Positions 52,982-60,403 of a stretch of DNA of 64,000 nucleotides are shown here, in pieces. The first letter of the stretch is position 1. Each line of letters opens with the position of its first letter. Source of the DNA: Muricauda sp. MAR_2010_75 (GTDB lineage: Bacteria > Bacteroidota > Bacteroidia > Flavobacteriales > Flavobacteriaceae); NCBI RefSeq assembly GCF_000745185.1, contig NZ_JQNJ01000001.1, positions 1,201,501 through 1,265,500 of the forward strand. Direction: 5' to 3'. The position numbers were made by a program, and so were the translations under genes. Under the pieces are notes generated by a model. That model was not told the DNA's origin. It made no database searches and saw nothing but the letters and a program-made list of their open reading frames with translations.

Positions 52982-53448
52982 TGCAAAAATGGGTTTTTAC
53001 TCAGTTGGGAATTGTAATACTTGGGCTGCCCTGTTACCTCATCTCCTAGCCATTTGGGCTTTTCAAAAACCTCATCTTCATGCTTGAGTTCAACTTCAGC
53101 AATGACCAAACCTTTGTTTTCCCCTAAAAACTCATCCACCTCAAAAAAGTGGTTTCCCAAAGGAACTTCAAACCTTACCTTTTCCAAAATTACATCTTCG
53201 CAAAGGTCGATTAGATTGGTAGCTTCGGTTACGTTGATTTCAGTTTCCCACTCAAAACGAGTTGTACCTGACGAATTGCTGGGGCCCTTCACCGTTAAAA
53301 AACCTTGATTTCCCTTTATTCGGACCCTAACTGTTCGTTCCGGGTCGGTGTTTAAAAAACCTTGTGCTATGCGTACCTGAGATATGGCTTCCTGTTTGTA
53401 GGCGTCCGAGACCACCAAAAACTTTCGTTCTATTTCCAAGTGTTCCAT
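52975..53448 (-). CDS. CYTH-domain protein
   Basis: A 157-residue CYTH-superfamily protein. The EIERKFLV motif at the N-terminus is diagnostic (Glu and Lys bind metal and phosphate), followed by VRVRIKGNQGFLTVKGPS, FEWETEI and GLVIAEVELKHEDE, the acid residues that line the tunnel. Bacterial members of this length are often tripolyphosphatases or related to thiamine-triphosphatase. The ATG at 53448 is used rather than a TTG one codon earlier. It is divergent from dinB and overlaps the lysoplasmalogenase-type gene. Confidence 0.92.
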   Translation of the reverse strand: MEHLEIERKFLVVSDAYKQEAISQVRIAQGFLNTDPERTVRVRIKGNQGFLTVKGPSNSSGTTRFEWETEINVTEATNLIDLCEDVILEKVRFEVPLGNHFFEVDEFLGENKGLVIAEVELKHEDEVFEKPKWLGDEVTGQPKYYNSQLSKNPFLQW

Positions 53449-53464
53449 CAAACTAAATATACCC

Positions 53465-53472
53465 TAAATTTG
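53465..53472 (+). promoter_or_regulatory. -7 promoter element for dinB
   Basis: TAAATTTG, exact TAnnTTTG, ends 3 nt before the ATG at 53476. Transcription from here would start at or next to the start codon, giving a leaderless or nearly leaderless message. Confidence 0.45.
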
Positions 53473-53475
53473 AGT

Positions 53476-54576
53476 ATGGACTTGGATTTTCCCTTAAGAA
53501 AAATCATTCATGTAGACATGGACGCTTTTTATGCCTCCGTGGAACAGCACGATAACCCGGAGCTGAAGGGAAAACCCATTGCTGTGGGTGGAGGCTCTAA
53601 GCGAGGTGTGGTCTCCGCGGCCAGTTACGAAGCCCGAAAATTTGGCGTAAAAAGTGCCATGGCAGGCTATATTGCCCAAAGAAACTGTCCGGATTTAATC
53701 TTTGTAAAACCCCGATTTGATCGTTACAAGGAAGTCTCATTACAAATACGTAGTATCTTTTTTGAGTATACCGATTTGGTAGAACCCCTTTCTTTGGATG
53801 AGGCCTATTTGGATGTAACGGAAAACAAAAAAGGGAATCCATCAGCTACCTTGATTGCCAAAGAAATCCGTCAAAAAATATTGGAAAAGACCGGGTTAAC
53901 CGCTTCGGCCGGGATTTCCATCAATAAATTCATTGCCAAAGTGGCGAGCGACTTCAACAAACCCAACGGGCAAAAAACGGTAAACCCAGAGGAGGTGATT
54001 CAGTTTTTGGAAGATTTGGATATTAGAAAGTTCTATGGCGTAGGTAAGGTAACAGCAGAAAAAATGTACCGCTTGGGTATTTTTACCGGGAAGGAGCTAA
54101 AACAAAAATCCATTGCGTTTTTGGACGAACACTTTGGGAAAAGTGGCAAGTACTATTACTACGTTGTTCGAGGTGTCCACAACAGTGCGGTTAAGCCGCA
54201 TCGCACCCCAAAATCAGTGGGGGCGGAACGTACTTTTTTTGAGAATTTAAGTAGTGAGATCTTTATGTTGGAAAAACTGGAAAACATTGCCAATGAATTG
54301 GAACGGAGACTTCAAAAATCCAAGATTGCTGGAAAGACCATCACCTTAAAAATTAAATACAGCGATTTTACCCTCCAAACCCGAAGCAAGACACTTCCTT
54401 ACTATATTGCCAATAAAGAACTCATCCTAGAGACAGCCAAGGAACTGCTTTATCAATCAGAATTGCAAAACTCCGTGCGTTTGTTGGGTATCTCTTTGGC
54501 CAACCTCAATACGGAAAAAAAAGAGGAAGAAACCAAGAAAGAATCAGTATCCGTTCAGCTAAAATTTGATTTTTGA
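53476..54576 (+). CDS. dinB: DNA polymerase IV (Y family)
   Basis: A 366-residue translesion polymerase from the ATG at 53476; the frame is open further upstream but that part overlaps the divergent CYTH gene. Catalytic acids are visible in VDMDAFYASVE (Asp near residues 14-16) and PLSLDEAYLDV (Asp-Glu near 106-107). The thumb, little finger and a C-terminal tail ending in QLKFDF follow; the last residues resemble a beta-clamp-binding motif (Q-L-x-F/L-x-F). Length is normal for the family. A promoter element almost touches the start codon. Confidence 0.95.
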   Translation: MDLDFPLRKIIHVDMDAFYASVEQHDNPELKGKPIAVGGGSKRGVVSAASYEARKFGVKSAMAGYIAQRNCPDLIFVKPRFDRYKEVSLQIRSIFFEYTDLVEPLSLDEAYLDVTENKKGNPSATLIAKEIRQKILEKTGLTASAGISINKFIAKVASDFNKPNGQKTVNPEEVIQFLEDLDIRKFYGVGKVTAEKMYRLGIFTGKELKQKSIAFLDEHFGKSGKYYYYVVRGVHNSAVKPHRTPKSVGAERTFFENLSSEIFMLEKLENIANELERRLQKSKIAGKTITLKIKYSDFTLQTRSKTLPYYIANKELILETAKELLYQSELQNSVRLLGISLANLNTEKKEEETKKESVSVQLKFDF

Positions 54577-54655
54577 ATTGCGTTATGCATTGTCATAAGA
54601 TAATTTCTTGTTACTTTGTGTGTACAGCCCCAAAGTTTTATGACATATTTATGCT

Positions 54656-55234
54656 ATGCAACGTCCTGAATTGCACCTACATATCATAACCACAGCCGGC
54701 AATCTTTTCTATACGCATGGGTACAATTCTACGGGCATCAATGAAATTATTGAAAAGTGTGACATCGCCAAGGCCACACTTTATAGCCATTTTAAATCCA
54801 AAGAGGATATTTGTGTTGCCTATCTTGAACAACGCCATGATGCCTTTATGGAATCCTTAAAAGGCTATGTAGGACGACGAAAACGTGGCAAAAACCAGCT
54901 GTTGGCCCTATTTGATTTGCTCCAAGACATGTACCGTGAGGAAAATTTTCAAGGGTGTTGGGGTCAAAAAACCCTGGGTGAGATTTCACCAAAGCAGAAA
55001 AAAATTCTAGAGGTTATCCAAAAACAAAAAAAAGACCTGCTTTTATACTTAGGTGAGGTTGTAGGAGAAAATATCCCCAATATTTCAAGGGCGGAAACTG
55101 AGAAAATTTCCGGTGGACTCTACTTGCTGTACGAAAGTGCCATTACAGAAAGTCATCTTTTTAAAAACGATTGGCCCATTTATATGGCCAAAAACATCGC
55201 TCCAGCTCTTTTTGCAGATTCTGAACCGATATAA
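54656..55234 (+). CDS. TetR/AcrR-family regulator
   Basis: A 192-residue regulator. The helix-turn-helix reads HIITTAGNLFYTHGYNSTGINEIIEKCDIAKATLYSHFKSKEDICVAYLEQRHD (residues about 8-61), a typical TetR form. The effector half (70-192) is helical with no recognised signature. It is 80 nt after dinB and is followed by an imperfect terminator shared with the convergent AhpD-like gene, for which it could be a regulator, though this is a guess. Confidence 0.9.
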   Translation: MQRPELHLHIITTAGNLFYTHGYNSTGINEIIEKCDIAKATLYSHFKSKEDICVAYLEQRHDAFMESLKGYVGRRKRGKNQLLALFDLLQDMYREENFQGCWGQKTLGEISPKQKKILEVIQKQKKDLLLYLGEVVGENIPNISRAETEKISGGLYLLYESAITESHLFKNDWPIYMAKNIAPALFADSEPI

Positions 55235-55268
55235 AAAAAGCCCTTCCAAAACAGAAAGAGCCTTTTTT
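55234..55268. terminator. Imperfect bidirectional terminator
   Basis: An A-run followed by GCCCTT pairs imperfectly with AAGAGCC and a T-run (55234-55268) between two convergent genes. One bulge and one mismatch weaken the stem. Confidence 0.5.
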
Positions 55269-55282
55269 GTCACCGCAGTGTT

Positions 55283-55831
55283 CTAGGCTTCCATAGTTTC
55301 CAACGGCTGCGCCACTGGAAAATCAACAGGAATTTCCGTAGTGTTGTTGATATAGTTTGAGATGGTTTTATCTCCCACCAAAACAATGGTGTCAATCAAA
55401 TTTTCCTTTGTCCAACCGGCTGCAAAGAAGTTATCCAACACTTGGGCATCTGTTGCGCCCCTGTTCTTGGTAATGTTTTTGGCCAAACGTGCCAAAGCAT
55501 CCAATTTTTGGTCAAAAGAGGCTTTTCCTGCCCTTAGTTCCAAAATCTGCTCGTCTGTAAAACCGTTCATTTTGCCAATGGCGGTGTGCGCAGACAAACA
55601 ATACAAACAGTTGTTGACCTGACTAACGGCCAAATTTACCACTTCTTTTTCCTTAGCTTTCAAGGAGGTTTTGGCATTGGCAAAGTTTAAATAGTTACCC
55701 AGTGCATTTTCTGAATGCGCATAGGTAGCATATAGGTTGGGAACAAAGCCCAAAGCCTTTTCCAAATTGTCAAAAATAGCCTGATTGGCCGAACTTACTT
55801 CTTCTCTTTTAAGAACATTGATTGTGCTCAT
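55283..55831 (-). CDS. Carboxymuconolactone decarboxylase / AhpD-like protein
   Basis: A 182-residue protein of the AhpD-like (peroxidase-related) group. The redox motif NNCLYCLSAHTAIGK (C-x-x-C-x-x-x-H, about residues 72-80) and EVVNLAVSQVN upstream are the signature; KASFDQKLDALARLAKNIT and the C-terminal AAGWTKENLIDTIVLVGDKTISNYINN complete the fold. These proteins often reduce peroxides or act as oxidative-stress thiol enzymes. It is preceded on the same strand by a 52-residue ORF and an AraC regulator, which may form a unit. Confidence 0.92.
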   Translation of the reverse strand: MSTINVLKREEVSSANQAIFDNLEKALGFVPNLYATYAHSENALGNYLNFANAKTSLKAKEKEVVNLAVSQVNNCLYCLSAHTAIGKMNGFTDEQILELRAGKASFDQKLDALARLAKNITKNRGATDAQVLDNFFAAGWTKENLIDTIVLVGDKTISNYINNTTEIPVDFPVAQPLETMEA

Positions 55832-55866
55832 GATTCTAAATTTTAAAATGAATTGTTATAAATGGA

Positions 55867-56025
55867 TTAATACGTCTGTACAAAGGGTTTCTCCGCATCA
55901 CAGTAGAAATCGTGATGGTATTTTTGTTCACAATGTTCTGAGGCATTCACCCTTTTTGCCTGGACCTTTTGTGGTGTTCTAAATATCTCAATGAGATTGA
56001 AAATGGATTTTTCCAAAGGTTTCAT
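55867..56025 (-). CDS. Small Cys/His-rich ORF (52 residues)
   Basis: An uninterrupted reading frame from the ATG at 56025 to the TAA at 55867. The product begins MKPLEKSIFNLIEIFRTPQK and has a dense central motif EHCEQKYHHDFYCDAEKP (about residues 30-47) with two Cys and three His that could bind a metal. It has no transmembrane segment. It starts 35 nt upstream of the AhpD-like gene and 91 nt downstream of the AraC gene, all on the minus strand. CATCTTTG (56042-56049 on the minus strand) is a one-mismatch -7 element at a proper distance. I do not recognise a family. Confidence 0.55.
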   Translation of the reverse strand: MKPLEKSIFNLIEIFRTPQKVQAKRVNASEHCEQKYHHDFYCDAEKPFVQTY

Positions 56026-56116
56026 CTTTTGTCTGTTTTAAATTACAGGGCAAAGATGCGTCCAAAAAGAAGGTGGGTGTTAGGAAGGGTTTCCCGTTGA
56101 CTTGACGATTTTTCCC

Positions 56117-56965
56117 TTAGGCTGTGACAACTAGGTTTTCGCGGTACTCCGATGGGGTCATCTGGGTCATTTTCTTGAAAAATCGGCTAAAATGCGCGGG
56201 GTCATTAAAGCCCAATTCATACGCTATTTCCTGATTTTGCTTGTCCGTGTAGTTGATGAGTCGTTTTGCCTCCAAGGTTATTCGCTCCAAAATGATCTGT
56301 TGCGGCGATTTTTGGTTGTAAATGGAAAATAGATTGGAAAGCGTTTTGGGGGACTTGTATAACATTTCGGCATAATCACTCACCTTTCGTTTGGTCTTGT
56401 AATGTAAGTCCACCAAAAAATTAAACCTCCGAATGGTATCTATTTGATCATTCCCAAGCGTTTTAACGATGAGCTGCTCCTTGGCCAAGCGTGTGCTCAT
56501 AATGATCAATCTTTTAAGGAGCATCTGTAGCATGTCGCCCTGGATATTATCCGGGGTTGAAAACTCTTCGATGAACATATCGTGCAGCAGGTTGAACTTG
56601 CCCAACTGCTCTTTTGGAATGGTGATAATTGGAATGTCTTGGGTTCCAAAAAACAGAATGCCGTTACAGGAAACCTCACTGTCATGATCAAATACACAAT
56701 AAAATTCCCGGTTAAAAAGGATAGCTGAAAGGGGCAATTGTGTTTCGGAATAGGAAACGTGTTGCAGATAGGTGACCGTTACAATTTGATGGGGCATCAA
56801 CTCCAAATCCATTCCATCTATCTGTATGGTCAATGGACAATCATTCCGGTTCCATAAAAATTTTATGGTCTTTGCTGTAATGGAAAATCGTTCTTGGTCT
56901 TTTTTAATGTCTTCGGTGAAGCCCAAAATGGCCCCTAATCTGGAGTCTTTGTACTCGTATTTCAT
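56117..56965 (-). CDS. AraC-family transcriptional regulator
   Basis: A 282-residue regulator. The first 180 residues form a sensor with no clear signature. The DNA-binding part has the usual double helix-turn-helix: RKVSDYAEMLYKSPKTLSNLFSIYNQKSPQQIILERITLEAKRLINYTDKQNQEIAYELGFNDPAHFSRFFKKMTQMTPSEYR. It is the first of three minus-strand genes, ahead of the 52-residue ORF and the AhpD-like gene; these are candidate targets. The opposite-strand PAS gene starts 142 nt upstream. Confidence 0.9.
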   Translation of the reverse strand: MKYEYKDSRLGAILGFTEDIKKDQERFSITAKTIKFLWNRNDCPLTIQIDGMDLELMPHQIVTVTYLQHVSYSETQLPLSAILFNREFYCVFDHDSEVSCNGILFFGTQDIPIITIPKEQLGKFNLLHDMFIEEFSTPDNIQGDMLQMLLKRLIIMSTRLAKEQLIVKTLGNDQIDTIRRFNFLVDLHYKTKRKVSDYAEMLYKSPKTLSNLFSIYNQKSPQQIILERITLEAKRLINYTDKQNQEIAYELGFNDPAHFSRFFKKMTQMTPSEYRENLVVTA

Positions 56966-57072
56966 AAGCTGATTGTTCCTTTACACAACTTTTAGTCCGC
57001 CTTTTTTGTTCATACTTACAGTGCCCAAACGTTTCATTATCAGACAAAATCTTAAACAAGAGTGTTAATGTC

Positions 57073-57103
57073 TTGTACACATTTCGCCGATTTTATAGTA
57101 TTG
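57073..57103 (+). promoter_or_regulatory. Promoter of the LOV-like PAS gene
   Basis: TTG at 57073-57075 (-33) and TAGTATTG at 57096-57103 (-7, one mismatch to TAnnTTTG), 20 nt apart. The start codon chosen at 57107 lies 3 nt beyond, which would give an almost leaderless message and argues against the GTG at 57062. Confidence 0.45.
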
Positions 57104-57106
57104 AAT

Positions 57107-57625
57107 ATGAAAGCACCTTTTTATGAAGAAGCCTTGACAAAGTTTTACGGCAAGATGAAGTTGGGAAATTCACCTATTTCTTCCCTCGATTTTTACACAT
57201 CTTTCTTCGACAGTATCTGCCGAAACATGCGGGACATCAAAAATTTAAGCGCACTCTCCAAAGAAGGAAAATGGAAAACGCCATTCCCTTTCCATCACGA
57301 AATCATGGACAAAAACCATACGGTGGTCCTGACCGATGCTGATATAAATATTGTTTATGCCACACAGAACATGTATTTTATGAATGGCTATAAACCAGAG
57401 GAAATCATTGGTAAAAAACCCAAAATATTTCAAGGAAAGGATACTTGCCAAGAAACCACAAAGGTCATTTCAAAGGCCATCAGAAATAAAACTCCTTTTG
57501 AGGTGGTGTTGGTGAACTACAAAAAAAATGGAGCTCCTTATGAATGTAAAATCAAAGGAGCCCCTATTTGGAATAAAGACGGAAAGTTGGTCAACTTTAT
57601 CGCCTTTGAAAAAGAAGTTGCTTAG
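57107..57625 (+). CDS. LOV-like PAS protein lacking the photoactive cysteine
   Basis: A 172-residue single-domain protein. After a helical N-terminal part (to about 65), residues 66-172 fit a PAS domain of the LOV type: VLTDADINIVYATQNMYFMNGYKPEEIIGKKPKIFQGKDT and NYKKNGAPYECKIKGAPIWNKDGKLVNFIAFEKEV. At the place of the LOV motif G-x-N-C-R-F-L-Q the sequence is GKKPKIFQG (residues 102-110), with Pro105 where the flavin-reactive Cys should be; Gln109 and Asn137 in the NY motif are retained. It has no output domain. It could bind flavin without forming the adduct, bind another ligand, or be an adaptor; this is inference. Confidence 0.82.
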   Translation: MKAPFYEEALTKFYGKMKLGNSPISSLDFYTSFFDSICRNMRDIKNLSALSKEGKWKTPFPFHHEIMDKNHTVVLTDADINIVYATQNMYFMNGYKPEEIIGKKPKIFQGKDTCQETTKVISKAIRNKTPFEVVLVNYKKNGAPYECKIKGAPIWNKDGKLVNFIAFEKEVA

Positions 57626-57634
57626 TTCCTTTTC

Positions 57635-59077
57635 TTAAAAATTACAGGATTCTATTTCGGTCACCCGTAGGGTGTTCACCATGCCTTTGTCTTTTATGGG
57701 CATGGCCGCAAGACTGATGAGCATGTCGCCTACCCCCAAGAATCCTTTTTTACAGGCAATTTGGTTCACATCCTCTATAGTCTGATCGGTGGACACAAAT
57801 TTATCATAATAAAAGGCCTTCACTCCCCAAAGCAAGTTTAACTGGGTCAAGATTCTTTTGTTGGACGTAAACACCAAAATATGGGCGCTAGGTCGCCATG
57901 CTGAAATCTGAAATGCCGTATACCCACTATTGGTCAATGTGGAAATGGCCTTGGCCTGAATCTCATTGGCCATTAAAGCAGCATGGTAACAAACCGATTT
58001 TGTAATATATCTTTTGGTTCTAATGTGAGGCGGTGTTTGCGGAACCTTGATCAAGCTGGAACCTTCCACACTGGTTAAAATGCTCGTCATTTTCTCAATA
58101 ACCTGAACGGGATAATTACCAACGGAAGTCTCCCCTGATAACATCACGGCATCGGCACCATCCATAACCGAGTTGGCCACGTCGTTCACCTCGGCACGGG
58201 TTGGTGTAAGGCTAGTAATCATGGTTTCCATCATCTGCGTGGCGATGATTACCGGAATCCTGGCTTTCTTGGCCCTGAGCACCAATTTTTTCTGAATCAG
58301 AGGCACCTCATGAGCGGGAACCTCAACACCCAAATCGCCCCGGGCTACCATAAGACCATCACAATAGGCAACGATCTTGTCGATATTCTCAACTGCCTCG
58401 GGCTTTTCAATCTTGGCCACAATAGGAATCTTGTGGTCGGTGTGCTTGTTGATCAAATCCTGAAGGTCCATCAAATCTTGACTATGGCGCACAAAGGAAA
58501 GTGCAATCCAGTCCACCTTGTGCTCAATGGCATAGATGGCATCCTTAATGTCTTTTTTGGTCAGCGCAGGCAAAGAGATCGCAGTATTGGGAAGGTTTAC
58601 TCCCTTTTTAGATTTTAAGGGACCACCCTGAATTACGGTTGCCGTTACCTCATCTTTTCCATTGGTGGATTTCACCTCAAAGATCAGTTTTCCATCATCC
58701 AACAAAATGCGCTCTCCCGGTTTTACATCTATGGGGAAGTTTTTGTAGTTCATGTATACCCTTTGTGCTGTACCTTCAAAAGGTTCTCCGGTGGCAAAGG
58801 TGATTTCATCCCCGGGGGCCACTACGGCCTCACCTCCCATGACCCCTACTCTAAGTTTGGGTCCCTGCAAATCTGCAAGTATTGATGTGTTTACCTCCAA
58901 TTCTTCATTTAACTCCCGTATCATGTTGATACGTTCTGTAACATCATCATAAGAGGCATGTGAAAAGTTTATTCGAAAAACATCCACTCCTGCCAAGATC
59001 ATTTCTCTGAGAACTTCCTTCTTACTGGTGGCAGGGCCCAACGTTGCTACAATTTTAGTCTTCTTTCTAGTTGGCAT
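57635..59077 (-). CDS. pyk: Pyruvate kinase
   Basis: A 480-residue glycolytic enzyme that makes pyruvate and ATP from phosphoenolpyruvate and ADP. TKIVATLGPATSKKEVLREMILAGVDVFRINFSHASYDD is the N-terminal signature with the catalytic Arg, and IPIVAKIEKPEAVENIDKIVAYCDGLMVARGDLGVEVP carries Lys and Glu/Asp for Mg. MDGADAVMLSGETSVGNYPVQ is also typical. The C-terminal domain is complete. It is 2 nt after the IPExxxVDY gene, which forms a unit commonly seen in Bacteroidota. Confidence 0.97.
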   Translation of the reverse strand: MPTRKKTKIVATLGPATSKKEVLREMILAGVDVFRINFSHASYDDVTERINMIRELNEELEVNTSILADLQGPKLRVGVMGGEAVVAPGDEITFATGEPFEGTAQRVYMNYKNFPIDVKPGERILLDDGKLIFEVKSTNGKDEVTATVIQGGPLKSKKGVNLPNTAISLPALTKKDIKDAIYAIEHKVDWIALSFVRHSQDLMDLQDLINKHTDHKIPIVAKIEKPEAVENIDKIVAYCDGLMVARGDLGVEVPAHEVPLIQKKLVLRAKKARIPVIIATQMMETMITSLTPTRAEVNDVANSVMDGADAVMLSGETSVGNYPVQVIEKMTSILTSVEGSSLIKVPQTPPHIRTKRYITKSVCYHAALMANEIQAKAISTLTNSGYTAFQISAWRPSAHILVFTSNKRILTQLNLLWGVKAFYYDKFVSTDQTIEDVNQIACKKGFLGVGDMLISLAAMPIKDKGMVNTLRVTEIESCNF

Positions 59078-59079
59078 TT

Positions 59080-59544
59080 TTAAAAGATTAAATTTCTTTT
59101 TGATTTTAAGGTTTCTGTGTCAATGGGGTATGCAGTGATGACCTTGGATATTTTGTTGATGGATTTTACCTTTTCTGTAAACGCTGATTCCTCAGCGGCA
59201 TCAACTTTTAAGAAATAGTCGACTTCTTTTCGCTCTCCTATCAGATAGTTTGTCCTCATGGATGTTTCGTCACCAAAAAAACCATCTGACGGAACAATTT
59301 CTTCAACAGCACATTTGTTGGAAATCAATGTCCAATAGATGTCGTTGAATTCATCATCCCAATCAAACACAGAAAATGATAGATTTTCATCAAGGTGAAG
59401 GTCTTTTGCCATCCTCTTCAAATACAATCCACAGTTGGAATTTATGGCATAGGTCATGGCATAATCCTCCAAATCACTGTGTATGGCGATGAGTTTAAAA
59501 CTGTCATCATAAAAGTCTGCCGATATCTTATGCGTCGTCAACAT
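59080..59544 (-). CDS. IPExxxVDY-family protein
   Basis: A 154-residue protein of the Bacteroidota IPExxxVDY family. The name-giving motif here is IGERKEVDYFLKV (about residues 102-114), with Gly in place of Pro. Other features are two central hydrophobic strands and a C-terminal KSINKISKVITAYPIDTETLKSKRNLIF. Function unknown. It is transcribed immediately upstream of pyk with a gap of 2 nt, so co-regulation with pyruvate kinase is expected. Rnc starts on the same strand upstream after a 110-nt gap. Confidence 0.88.
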   Translation of the reverse strand: MLTTHKISADFYDDSFKLIAIHSDLEDYAMTYAINSNCGLYLKRMAKDLHLDENLSFSVFDWDDEFNDIYWTLISNKCAVEEIVPSDGFFGDETSMRTNYLIGERKEVDYFLKVDAAEESAFTEKVKSINKISKVITAYPIDTETLKSKRNLIF

Positions 59545-59655
59545 GCCCTTAACACGAACTGTAAATATACTCTTAATCCTATTGACTGCCTAGTTGAAAC
59601 AAGACAATACACTTATAAACTCAACGAAAACGTTTGAGTTTACCTTTATTTAAAG

Positions 59656-60393
59656 TTACTGATTTTCAATTTTGTTCTGCAGCGCAAAATAGGCTCTTTT
59701 GGAAGCCTTCTCCTCCGCTTTCTTCTTGGAAGTTGCCCTGGCCTTGGCCATAACTCGATCACCAATGGTAAGTTTAACCGCAAAGTGTTTTAGCTCGTCA
59801 TTACCCGTGTCTTCGTACACATGATAATTGAACGGTTTCTTCTGTTTTTGACACCATTCTATGACCAAGCTCTTGTAGCTGATGACCTTGCCTTCCAACT
59901 GTTCAATGTCCACGTAGGGATCTATGACCCGCTCATTGATGAACTTTTCACAATAGGTATACCCGCGATCCAGATAAATGGCACCTACCAAAGCTTCAAA
60001 GACATTCCCGTGAATGTTCTCGCCAAAATGGGATTTGGGAATCCTACTTTCCACAAAACGCAAAAGATTGAGGTCTTTGCCCAACTCGTTCAGGTGTTTT
60101 CGACTTACCACCTTGGAACGCATTTTAGTGAGGTAGCCTTCATCCCCTTCAGGGACCTCGTTGTACAAATGCTTTGAGATAATGGTTCCCAACATGGAGT
60201 CGCCCAAAAATTCCAGTCGTTCATAATTCATGGGGTTTCCCTCGGAATCCTTTTTGTTTACGGAACGATGCAGAAAGGCCTTCTTGTAAATTTCAATGTC
60301 CTTGGGCTTGAAGCCCAGAATTTTTTTGATCCCCAAAAAAAAATCCCCATCCGTTTTCGGATGGGAATTGAATATTTTAGAGGTGAGCTTCAT
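59656..60393 (-). CDS. rnc: Ribonuclease III
   Basis: A 245-residue double-strand-specific endoribonuclease. The catalytic signature NYERLEFLGDSMLGTIISKHLY (residues about 51-72) has the Glu and Asp needed for Mg binding; EALVGAIYLDRG is the second acidic motif. The C-terminal double-stranded RNA-binding domain is YKSLVIEWCQKQKKPFNYHVYEDTG...RATSKKKAEEKASKRAYFAL. It follows fabF by 10 nt, the order acpP-fabF-rnc being common in Bacteroidota. Confidence 0.97.
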   Translation of the reverse strand: MKLTSKIFNSHPKTDGDFFLGIKKILGFKPKDIEIYKKAFLHRSVNKKDSEGNPMNYERLEFLGDSMLGTIISKHLYNEVPEGDEGYLTKMRSKVVSRKHLNELGKDLNLLRFVESRIPKSHFGENIHGNVFEALVGAIYLDRGYTYCEKFINERVIDPYVDIEQLEGKVISYKSLVIEWCQKQKKPFNYHVYEDTGNDELKHFAVKLTIGDRVMAKARATSKKKAEEKASKRAYFALQNKIENQ

Positions 60394-60403
60394 GTCTACA
60401 AAA

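Noticed and set aside
55785..55982. 65-residue plus-strand ORF over the AhpD-like gene start
   Set aside because: It overlaps two minus-strand frames, one well supported and one with a compact Cys/His motif; composition is shadow-like.
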